Of a stretch of 64,000 bases of DNA, positions 54,818 to 64,000 are shown in pieces. Within the stretch, counting starts at the first letter, position 1; every line of letters starts with the position of its first letter. The position numbers and the translations under genes are program-made. The notes under the pieces are model-generated. The model saw only the letters and a program-made list of their open reading frames with translations, made no database searches and was not told the DNA's origin. Where the stretch lies: NCBI RefSeq assembly GCF_037126465.1, contig NC_088202.1, positions 119,984,123-120,048,122 on the forward strand, written 5' to 3'. Source of the DNA: Ornithodoros turicata. Taxonomy: Eukaryota; Arthropoda; Arachnida; Ixodida; Argasidae.

Positions 54818-56860
54818 TAGGGTGTCGATCGTAAAAAATACGGGTTCGGTTCGGGTTCGCGTTGCTTGGCTTTCGTTCCGGTTCAGTTCCAGTTCGGCCG
54901 CGCCAAAAATCGATCCGGTTCGCAGCCCCGAACCCGTCGCGAACCGGTTCAACGCTTTCGTTCTTACATCTCCCATAAAACTGCTTTTACCAGGAAATGC
55001 GATGCTTAAGCTTACTGCTATTGTCTGCATTGACGTTATTAGTGGCAGGGTACTCCCATTTAGCGAGAGAAAGGATTACCGTGCAAATAGCGTCCCCGCT
55101 GATGAAGCGGTGTAGTCTGCTACTGTCTTCCCAAAAATCGCTTTTGCACACGCACAGTGCCAGCAAGATACATTTAAAGGAAGCCAAATAAGGCAGACAG
55201 CATCTTACACAGACGGCGGTACGATTTGAAACCATACCGAAGCATGTCGAAAATAAGTCTGCCAGCCCCTTGTTCGTCCGAGCAGTGTACCCGTTAATCT
55301 ACAACACAGAGGCGCGGGGTGGGGGTGGGGGGGCTAATGGCAGGATCGGCTCGCCGTTGTTGGCCACACAGAGTGCGCGTCGTCAAGACAATATAGCAAA
55401 AAAAAAAAGAAAGACGGATAGGCGAAGGGTGGAGATGCGTGGAGGCTGCATAAGCGGGCGTTATGTGTCCTTTACCTGATGTCCAGAGGGACGAGTCAAT
55501 GCCGACGATGACACCATAGCTCGAGTTCAAGGGCCGCGGCTCGTAGGCGCGGACAGGTATGGTGGATATGCGCTCAAGTTGCAGGAGCGTTGGTTTGCTG
55601 GTGGGGCGCAACATCGACCGCTATGATGTTCTTTGCGTTATTCGTCGGATCTCCTTGATCGTTCCAGGGAGTTCAGATGTGAGGAGTTGAGAAAGCTTCA
55701 AGTGGTTGAGCTTAGCAAGGTTCGACGCCCGGTCCAGCGGAGCAAATATCACGGTAGATCCCTCAAGTGAGGTGATCTGCCCATCGTTGTGCAGGCTGGC
55801 TTTCCGAGCACGTTTGACAGCGTCGTGATAAGGTAGATCGTCTTCTGATGAGGCGAGAGTAGACGAGGCGTGACTGGAAGTAGAGGCACTTCGGTTGCGG
55901 TAGAGCACCGTACGCCCACTCTCAGTGCTGCTTACCTCTTCAGGGGACTTATCCATGACCGTCAGGTTAGGAGGCCCGTGTTTGAGCGCAGCTCGCCAAA
56001 GTCCAGAACGTGACTTCAAGCCGAGGCAGAGGGGAGGAACCGTAGAAAATTCAGCAATAATTAAGCTAAACCGCGGAAAATCAGGAACACAGAGGCTGTT
56101 TTTTTCTTACAACAAACAAACAAACAAACAGAGGCAATGTGTCATAACACAAGTGCACTGTCAGTAAGCAGGACTACATTTGTTTTTCAAACCACGACCA
56201 ATCATACAGGCACCGTTCTGCGTATGCTCCGTCTCCACTTCTCATGCTTCTGACTTGCTTAATCTTTACTGCTCACGTGTAAAGGGAAATGTTTGCGTTT
56301 GCTTAATTGTATTCGTCCTATAGAACTACACAACTGGCCTACTCCATTCCTGCTTCATTCGGTGGACGATGGCAGGCCACTCTCCTTTCAGAAAATACAG
56401 CAGTTGCTAGCAGAGGACGGCCGCGTAGTTTGCATGGAAGCCCAGCGTTTCACAAGCGTCCGCGTGGCGTCTCCTCTCTGAATAGCAGACACCGCAGCGC
56501 GTACGTGGGGCGGTAGCCGCGGCGCTCACAAGGACAACTGCGCTTCAACGTATTAAAAAAGACGCTGAAAGCACACTTACTATACGTACTCGTTTGACTG
56601 CTATAGTGAAAATTTTCGAAATCCATGATATGGAAACCAGTGTGTCCTCGTTCGGGGATTGAGGCACTTGAACTCTTATGCTGACTTCTTTTATGTCCGA
56701 ATCGTTTCGTTGTGAACTGGTTACCGCTACTATTTTTTGCGGTTTCTGTTCCGGTTCGGGTTCAAAAGTGTGATGAAACTTTCGGGTTCCGGTTCGTTTC
56801 GGCAAAAATAACGGTTCCGGGTACGGTTTTCGGTTCGGATTCGGGTCGGTTCCACCCCTG
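54818..56860. mobile_element. hAT-like element with GGTTCGGGTTC motif arrays
   Basis: Flanking 8-mers GTCATGAG (54810-54817) and GTCCTGAG (56861-56868) agree at seven of eight positions. The tips are TAGGGTGTCGATCG on the left and, reversed, CAGGGGTGGAACCGACC on the right. Both ends are packed with GGTTCGGGTTC/GAACCGGAAC words (54843-54960 and 56740-56855). No transposase was seen. The middle contains a LINE ORF1 piece and unidentified sequence. Confidence 0.7.
55480..56019 (-). pseudogene. LINE ORF1 (gag-like) fragment
   Basis: The minus-strand frame 56019-55621 reads MDKSPEEVSSTESGRTVLYR near its start and GSTVIFAPLDRASNLAKLNH later, then GTIKEIRR; after a frameshift it continues with ISTIPVRAYEPRPLNSSYGV and IVGIDSS. 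Phrases of the type TVIF-P...L, VRAYEP and GVI-GID are what I associate with ORF1 proteins of I-like LINEs, which bind element RNA. The zinc knuckles are not present. The assignment is from memory of the family style and is moderate. Confidence 0.5.
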
Positions 56861-56933
56861 GTCCTGAGGCAACCACGGAAAAATCCAATTTTTCCATTTG
56901 TTGTTGTTGTTGGATCGCGCAATGACAATACAC

Positions 56934-57399
56934 CAGGGTTGTGGAGTTGCACTTCCGGAGTTGGAATGATTCCGGATCATTCCAGATTAGCAGAACCCGG
57001 AATGGAATTGGATGGAATGGCGGAAATTGTCCTAGGAATGGGAATGGAATGGTCGGGCTACCCCTGTGGCAGTTTTGGTTTCAACGTGCTGGTTTCTGCC
57101 CTCGCACCCTTTGCACAGCACCTGCACACGGTCAAGAGTGAAATAACCTTGTCTTTGTGCTTTTTCCGTGCTTGGTAATTCAATCTCCTCTAGCACAGCT
57201 GGACTTGCCAGTATGGTTACCGATCCTTTTCTTTTATTGAGGGAATTAACGGAATGGAATTGGGTTGGCAAGCCATTCCAGGAGTGGGAACTGACCATAC
57301 CTTTTCATTCCGAGGAATTGAAAGGAATGGAATTATCGCAAATCTCCATTCCTCGGAATGGAATTGGAACGGAATGGGATACCCCATTCCGCAACCCTG
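56934..57399. mobile_element. hAT-like MITE with GGAATGGAATTCC motif arrays
   Basis: A perfect 8-bp duplication CAATACAC lies at 56926-56933 and 57400-57407. The tips are CAGGGTTGTGGAGTTGC on the left and, reversed, CAGGGTTGCGGAATGGGG on the right. GGAATGGAAT and CCATTCC words fill both ends (56955-57060 and 57240-57395). Length is 466 bp. It lies only 65 bases from the previous hAT-like element. Confidence 0.87.
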
Positions 57400-57407
57400 C
57401 AATACAC

Positions 57408-57854
57408 CGTACCACGAAAATATTGTGAATTGTGGCTTCTGATGAATGAAACGAGGTTTGGGGACACTGGCACTTAAATGTTACTTACTTGCGCCTGTGA
57501 TACATGTGAATATTGAAAGTTACTTGTGAAGATACATGTGAGCGTTGGGCAGTCTGTCGATGGAGAGCGCGCGCACGCCAAGCTCCCAACACTTTCACGA
57601 CGTCTAAGTGTGTCTCTAAAGCAGTCTAGAGGCTACTGCTCCTATAGGGTTCTTCTGAGCTCCAGCCGACACGTATGACAGCGGTTCTATCAGAATTTCT
57701 TGCGCGAATTTTCAGCGCTTGATCCCATTTTTGAGGTTGCCGCTCCAATTATAAAGAACTGCATTTGCGTGTGGGACATTCAGTCTGATACGGTGATCCG
57801 GGTGTTTCTTTAGTCCGCCTTCCCCCGGTGAAGTGGTGCCACTAACGGTCGGGG
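57408..57854. other. No gene seen
   Basis: Nothing recognisable. Confidence 0.35.
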
Positions 57855-57858
57855 CATT

Positions 57859-57987
57859 GGCGTAGCCAGGGGGTTAGGGGGCTCAAACCCCCGAAATCGT
57901 ACCTCTGGTAGTGCATTTGGGAGAGGGAAACACCTCCCCCATGTCGAGTCCCCATAGAACCACTCAAAAAAATATTTTTCTGGCTAC
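57859..57987. mobile_element. 129-bp MITE with GTAGCCAG tips
   Basis: The left tip GGCGTAGCCAG is mirrored by CTGGCTAC at the right. CATT flanks both sides (57855-57858 and 57988-57991), a possible 4-bp duplication. The inside has GGGGG...CAAACCCCC near the left end. Similar GTAGCCAG-tipped pieces are common in animal genomes. Confidence 0.55.
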
Positions 57988-57991
57988 CATT

Positions 57992-58433
57992 TTGGGTCAA
58001 GGCATCCGTGGTGGTGACGTGGATGACAGCTAACAGTCACGTCGCCGCCGTCGGTCTCGTCCATTTGCATACCACATGGTTTGCACCTGCATCTCTGAAA
58101 TACATGTCTCTTGCGCGGGATTGCGCCGGTGAGCTTGGAACACTTCCCGGCCAGCTCCATCGTTTCCACCAATGCCGATCTCACCAGCGCACAGCAACGT
58201 TGCAACAACTGCATTGTACACCGTAATGATGCCCTACACAATACCTGCAAGATAACTATGTCATGCACTACACGAAGTGCTTTGAGGTCGCTCTATGAGT
58301 TGCGGACATTCCATCATCCCATTTATGTGTGTGTGTGTGTGTGTGTGTGTGTCCTAACGTTGGCACACTCTTCTTCATTGTTCGCCATCAAGGCGGGCAA
58401 CAGCCCGACGCCGCCATCCGCCTAAGTGGGGGG
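57992..58433. other. No gene seen; GT microsatellite
   Basis: A GT microsatellite lies at 58326-58352. The rest shows no recognised feature. Confidence 0.4.
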
Positions 58434-58985
58434 AACAACAACAACAACAATTATATTGTGATGAAGTGGGGATGTTTTCCACTATAGGAGTGGAACGCTA
58501 CCCCATAGATAGGGTGTCTAATACGAGTGATGAATATGATGAGAGATGACGGTGATGGTCGGAGTAGTGTGACGATGGCGAAACCAGATCGTGATTGTGG
58601 GAATGTCCGAGGAAGCTGTCGCGGTCACAATGAGTCCTTTAGGAGGCCACTCGCCTAAAAACAAAACTACATGACGTAAGGCCGCCCTGGAGCGGGCAGC
58701 GGTGTCCCGAGGGCCGAGGATGCCCGACAAGTTGAAGGGACGGCTGACAAGGGTGGCAAGCTGTGATTGCAGTGTACGCCTCTCGTTGATATAAGTGCGA
58801 CAGCGGAGGAGTATGCGCTCTACGTTGGGAAGTACGCCACATTCCTTGCAAATAGGGCTAGCCTCACAGCCTAGCTGGTAGCGATAGAACGGAGTGAAGG
58901 CCACGTTCAGACGTAGCCTGTGGATGAGCGACTTCAGGGGACAAGGAAGCTCTGCAGGCAGCCGGTATGACAGCGTTGGGTCTAC
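58434..58985 (-). pseudogene. I-like LINE C terminus and 3' end
   Basis: The minus-strand frame from 58904 has CKECGVLPNVERILLRC, the LINE C-terminal knuckle with Arg where His is expected, followed by RTYINERRTLQSQL. The tail is CAA repeats at 58436-58449 (plus-strand view). Only the C terminus and 3' untranslated region are present. Confidence 0.72.
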
Positions 58986-59044
58986 ACTTCATAATTTGGG
59001 AAGGTGGTGGTAGCAATAGGTGATTCCATTCCATCGAGTATAAA

Positions 59045-59180
59045 TGAACAACAACAACAACAACAATAAATGAAGAAGTGATGATGACATGGGATGTTTC
59101 CCGTGGTAGCCACAGACCCTACCCCACTTCACAGTGGTTAATATGAGAGGATGAATTATGGTGAGAGTGAAGCGACGACA
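59045..59180 (-). repeat. 3' end of an I-like LINE
   Basis: CAA repeats (59047-59068) are followed by GGGATGTTTCCCGTGGTAGC, CCCTACCCCACTTC and GTGAAGCGACGACAGG. The same order is seen at 63.26 kb and, in coding continuity, at 6.6 kb, so it is the tail of the same LINE family. Confidence 0.7.
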
Positions 59181-59297
59181 GGTGAACGAGCACATCGAAA
59201 GTACGAATATATCATGAAGTCTGTTACCACGAGAGAACTTCAGTATGTATTTCACAATAACATGACTGTTACAGCTTTCGGAAATGTGTGCCGCTGG

Positions 59298-61370
59298 GGT
59301 ACACTCTAAAGTCGTACCATAACGTAACCTCATATCATGCTGTACTCTGATAAATATAAGGTTACCAGTGAACTTTCCCACTGCATCATGAGGTACTCGC
59401 GGTACAAGTCTCAACAAAGCCGCCTCGTATATGTATGTAAGGTATAAGGAATTTTATAAGGTACAGAAGAGTGTCTGTGTAACTCTCAAAACCGTACCTC
59501 TTCTACACCCAACTTTGTTTGGCCTGCGTTTTGCCCTTCTTCTATCACGACTTTTGACAAACAACGGTAACTTTATTTGATGGTGTCGGTGCATTATATA
59601 ATGCAGGAACGCACCTAGCAGAACCGGCGCTCTTGGCTCTCATTCAAGGACAATTCGGTTCTTGCGGGTTTTGGTATTATTTTGGTTAGATTAATAAGTT
59701 GGTAATATTTATCATACTTCCGCTACATTTTCGGTTGCAACAGTAGGAAGTGTTACCTTTGTCTTTAACTGGGGCAGCGCCCAGCCTGCTGGCAGCATTG
59801 GCCCCATCTCATCATCATTTCTTTATATGTGTTTTAACTTTGTCATTATATTATAAATTGATATTTCCTGTTTGTATTCAATAAATGAAGCAGTCAGTTG
59901 TTTATACTGCAATAAGATTATGTTCTTAAATCTGCAAGAATCGCCATATTATTTACAATATTGCGAACCAATGAGGCTATAGGATTGACACCTTCGCGAT
60001 TTGCAGTCGAGAGACCTCTACGAAAGCAATGTGGTGACTGTAAACCACGTTGTCTGATTCCAGGTAATCTGACATGTTCCTAGATATAGAATATGTTCTA
60101 AAATCTTAGAACATGTACATGTCAATGATATAGGTCTAAATTTGTCATTAAACTTTTGTCACCCGATTTCAATATTACAATTGCAATAGTGGGCTATTCT
60201 TAGTATTCTACCTTTTTATTCTTTCTGCTCCAAATCTGTACCTTTGGGGAGTATAGAAAAGGTACAAAGCGTCGACATTTACCTCCAACCACGCACAGGG
60301 TACAAAAGAGGTATAAATCAGGGCTTACGTAACATATATAGTATATACTCCAAATGCACCGTCTATTCCCCGTTTACATACTATGAGTAAGGTATAGATA
60401 ACCGAGGTTGCACCTCCCACGGTAGCTGACTTTTGAGTTTTTTTATACCTTACTTTACTTGCGCGACGTGTTGCACCACATTATTTCTTCCTTTTTTTTT
60501 CATCTTCCTTTTTTTTATGGTTTGTAGAGACGGCATCATCAGAGTTAAAACAGTGATGACCAACCTCTTCGTTGGAATAACGCCTAGCGGTCGCGGAGCA
60601 GTATTGTAAGCAGCAGGGCCGGTGATATGGGGGGGAGGGGAGGAAGTAAGGCGACCGCCTTAGCACCGCGCTTGCATAGGCCCCCGCGCACGAAGCCATC
60701 AACCAGGGATTACTTTTTTTTTTAAATACCAAGTATGCATTTAATCGCAGGCGCTATCTTCGACTAAAACAGAAATGAGAGAAGAATGTGTTATGTGCCA
60801 TTCCGTCATGTGATGAGAAAAAGTCCCACTTTTAAGAAAAATCCGCCAACTCTGCAAACTATACCGATGATTTCGCACCCTTCTCTCCTGCTGCCATTTC
60901 CCGTACCGATAAAATCTCCCACTGCGAAAATCTTATAATTTCTTATCTTTTCATTACTGCTGGTGTGAAACAGACCCCGTACACCCCTAGCACCGACCCT
61001 GGTAAGCAGTAGTGCTTCTCGAAAGATTTTGCCTAAAAACGCTCCCACATTTATATTATCGAGTAATGTGTACGAGCTTTCTGTTCCGATTCACGACAAC
61101 AACAGATGCAGACGATGAGATGGGGTGTTTTCCGGTTCACAGCCATTCTTCCCACCTGTGTCAGTCCAGGATCCATTAAGTAAGGTACCTTATGTACAGC
61201 GTACCGGATAAGGAGTGTCACTGTTAAACGCTGTACCTTATTATCGGGTCTGAGTACTGTTACAGGCGTACCATATAAGAGCTGTACGTTTCGAACGGCG
61301 TACCTGCTGTAACTTTTGGCGGCTGCACCTTAGCGGCGTACTTGTACCTCATAAGATTTCCTCTACCGTG
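59298..61370. repeat. GGTACCTTA/GTACC-motif-rich tract
   Basis: Words such as AAGGTAC, GGTACAAG, GTACCTTA and GGTATA recur in both orientations from 59298 to 59520, 60230-60460 and 61180-61350. A candidate tip CACTCTAAAGTCG lies at 59306, with a mirrored AGAGTG near 59474. The layout resembles motif-rich transposon ends, but I could not pair tips or find a target duplication. Between them are AT-rich stretches with a LINE-like 3' region (GGGGCAGCGCCCAGCCTG near 59771). Confidence 0.4.
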
Positions 61371-62286
61371 TAAAATAAACTGTAAATTTTTGCAAAATTC
61401 TACCTCTTAAAACGAGGCTTTTTGCAGGTACAGCGTTTAGAGCGTAGCCAGTTCTACTGTCACGGCTTACGTTCCATTTTTATTTCTTTCGCGTCATCAT
61501 CATCAATGTCTATGCTTTAATAAGGGCAACAATCTTGTCGGCGGACGAAACCTATATTTTTCCTCTTTGAAATGACATTGAACCGAAATTATTTTTAAAT
61601 GTTACTCGTCTTGCACTCATGTATTTTATGAAGTGTACGAAGAGCGACATGGAACGACATGGAGGACACCAAGATTCTCGGAGGAACGAGAAACTGCTTG
61701 TGGAAATCTCGAAACACATGTAAGACTCTACAGTCTCTGGCTACGATCACTAACCTTCAGGTAACCCAGTTGAATTATTGTCATCACAGCGGGCACTCTG
61801 AGCTGCAGACTGGGTGAAAAGCAACGTAGCGTCTAGCGTATCTTAGGCGCACGGTATTGAGCGACGCTATAATCACGCAATCTAACGCTTTTCAGATGTG
61901 GACAATGAACCGCGAACGAAGTTGTATAGCGTGTGAGCAATGTCATAACCCAGAACCCATATATGCTTGGAAACGTTTTCAGTGGGCGTTCCCAAGCGCG
62001 AGGACGAACAAAAGAACGTCGTAAGATTCACAGGGGTATAGCGAAGGTAACAATGGAATATCAAGGCAGATGCGATGACGCTTTCGTGTGCACAAGAAAA
62101 ATGCTGCTGAATACTGAAAGGAAAATGGCGGGAGAGAAAAGAGGAAAAATTTTGAATTTCACGGTAGACGAACAAGAAGATCAACTGTTTACACTTAGGC
62201 GTTCCAAAGCGGTACATGATCAAACTTCTCGGCAACAAAAGATAGTGAAAGTCCTATAATATTCAGTTATATTATATATATATATA
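61371..62286. other. No gene seen; TA microsatellite at the end
   Basis: Overlapping opposite frames at 61882-62259 lack motifs. A TA repeat (62271-62287) leads into the duplication that follows. Confidence 0.4.
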
Positions 62287-62840
62287 TTGAGGAGTGTTCA
62301 GTCACCCTCCCAGGTGTAGATCGCTCGCTGAGTGACCCCTGGTTTGCCAATTCCGGACGATGCGCAGCTACCCAGAGCTGACGAGCCGCAAACACGGCGA
62401 AACACGTGTCCTCTGGTGCTGTCGCATCGTTCCATGAGTATCTGTTTCACTGCGTGCAGCCATAGAAGCCATCTTAATATGTAATTTTGAATACAAACAT
62501 GTCTAGTGTCATCTACTTGTTTATTTAATGGCTTTTTCCCTGCATTATAATTCACTGGCTTGCACTGTGGCATTGAGGAGTGTTCAGTCACCCTCCCAGG
62601 TGTAGATCGCTCGCTGAGTGACCCCTGGTTTGCCAATTCCGGACGATGCGCAGCTACCCAGAGCTGACGAGCCGCAAACCCGGCGAAACACGTGTCCTCT
62701 GGTGCTGTCGCATCGTTCCATGAGTATCTGTTTCACTGCGTGCAGCCATAGAAGCCATCTTAATATGTAATTTTGAATAGCAAACACGTTTAGTGTCATC
62801 TACTTGTTTATTTAATGGCTTTTTTCCTGCATTATATATA
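62287..62840. repeat. Tandem duplication, 286-bp period
   Basis: The word TTGAGGAGTGTTCAGTCACC starts at 62287 and again at 62573. The copies are nearly identical over about 265 bases, with only a handful of differences (for example CAAACACGG against CAAACCCGG). TA-rich repeats flank the pair on both sides. High similarity suggests a recent duplication. Confidence 0.85.
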
Positions 62841-63252
62841 CATATATACATAGTTATTAAGTTATTTTCAAATCCCAACGAAGTAACAGGTTGTAGCAGT
62901 CTTGCATGAGAAGACCGTATATTTATTGCAAATGATTAATGATATGCTGGCCTCCAAAACAGACGCGCAATGCCCCGATATGAAACGTTGGTGCGTTAGG
63001 AAACGGCAGGCGTTTGTGCGATTTTGCACAAGCTCCAAGTTGGTGGACACAGTGTGACTGACAGTGTGTGTGGACAGAGTGTCTTTGTCCTCATTGCTTT
63101 TATTGTAGATAGCCATTTGTGTTTTTCTAAGTGATCTGGAGTAGCCGGCTGTCGTAATGAGTGCCTATTTCTCATTTTTTTCTTTTCTTATCCACTCAAC
63201 TCAACTCAGGAAACGTCCACATCGTTCCAGGCCACCGCAGCGTTAGTTCAAC
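62841..63252. other. No gene seen
   Basis: TA-rich start, then nothing recognisable. Confidence 0.35.
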
Positions 63253-63355
63253 ATACAACAACAACAACAATAAATGATGGAAAAGTGACGATGGCATGGG
63301 ATGTTTCCCCGTGGTAGCCACAGGGACCCTGTACCCCACTTCAAAGAGGTTAACC
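63253..63355 (-). repeat. 3' end of an I-like LINE
   Basis: CAA repeats (63257-63270) are followed by GGGATGTTTCCCCGTGGTAG, GTACCCCACTTCAAAG and GGTTAACC. It matches the tail at 59.05 kb. No coding part remains. Confidence 0.68.
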
Positions 63356-64000
63356 CCCGCTTACACACGCAACACTACTTCGCAAAACACGTTCGGCAAC
63401 GCCGAATCCAATAAAGAAGAGAAAATAAAAAATAAATAAAGTCACTGATGGGGGTCAACGGAACAAAACAGAACCAGGAGGCGGTCGCCGTTCTCCTTCG
63501 CAGCCCCTGAAATCGAAGCCGTGGCCAACTTCTGGAGGCAGCGAAGATCACTGAGTCAGTCGTCGTCGTGCGCTCATCTGCTCTTCCGGGGTGGAAAGAT
63601 CGCAACGAAGACACCGCGAGGACAATTGCTGTCCCGCATCAAATTCTCGCATCACCGACTCACTCAATGGTTTATTCATATGGTCCAGTAATCGTACAGA
63701 GGGTTGACGTGCTGCGGTGGTTTTCACTTTCCATGAGTCCTGCTCCAGATGGAAGTGGGAAAGCGGCTTGCATTGTCGCCTTCTCTCTTAGACGTCTGAC
63801 CTGAAATGTTATCAAACTGTGTCGACACGATGGTCGCTCACTCCTTATGAAAAGGCGTACTATCCAGTCCACTAACCTATGGATAAATGCGGTTAATTAA
63901 GCCCAGTGAATTGTCCGTTGTCCGGAGAAGGGTTGCATCATCGTTACGGAGAGCAACGAAGACGTACGCAAGTAAACAACTAGGCAGGATGCAAGGAATA
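63356..64000. other. No gene seen
   Basis: Overlapping frames on both strands (63375-63872) show no motif. Confidence 0.35.

Overview
The window looks like ordinary eukaryotic nuclear DNA from an arthropod, most likely a chelicerate and probably a hard tick. I infer this from the kind of interspersed repeats (tRNA-derived SINEs, I-like LINEs with CAA tails, short-LTR retrotransposons), from GT-AG introns and from an arthropod-style secreted serine protease. No database search was possible, so the species is an inference. There are no operons, no ribosome-binding sites and no prokaryotic gene order.

I find one convincing host gene. It is a six-coding-exon gene on the plus strand (27777-31656) for a 455-residue secreted trypsin-like S1 protease. 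The protein has a signal peptide, a Pro/Tyr-rich linker, a small six-cysteine clip-like module, an R|IVGG activation site and an intact His-Asp-Ser triad with a trypsin-type Asp in the specificity pocket. All five coding-exon junctions keep the reading frame.

Nearly everything else that can be recognised is mobile DNA, often nested. From left to right: I-like LINE pieces (0.7-4.3 kb), a deleted BEL/Pao-like LTR element (4.9-6.2 kb), a LINE tail end (6.6-7.2 kb), a tandem array (8.4-8.9 kb), a foldback element (9.4-10 kb), a hAT-like element (11.4-12.5 kb), SINEs and MITEs (12.6-14.9 and 19.7-23.3 kb), then the protease gene. To its right lie an L1/Tx1-like LINE piece (33.6-34.9 kb), a hAT-like element carrying a CR1-like LINE that itself carries a foldback repeat (36.6-39.4 kb), nested MITEs (40-41.8 kb), SINEs and hairpin retroposons (43-44.7 kb), a LINE split by a Ty3/gypsy element with 86-bp LTRs (44.9-49.5 kb), a mosaic LINE split by a very short LTR element (51.3-54.8 kb), two hAT-like elements almost back to back (54.8-57.4 kb), more LINE ends and a 286-bp tandem duplication (62.3-62.8 kb).

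The most interesting signals are two. First, at least four non-autonomous elements with 8-bp target duplications have ends built from dense short palindromic motifs, each with a different motif. Second, several retroposed copies end in perfect or near-perfect snapback hairpins. All the transposon reading frames I could follow are broken, so none looks able to move on its own.
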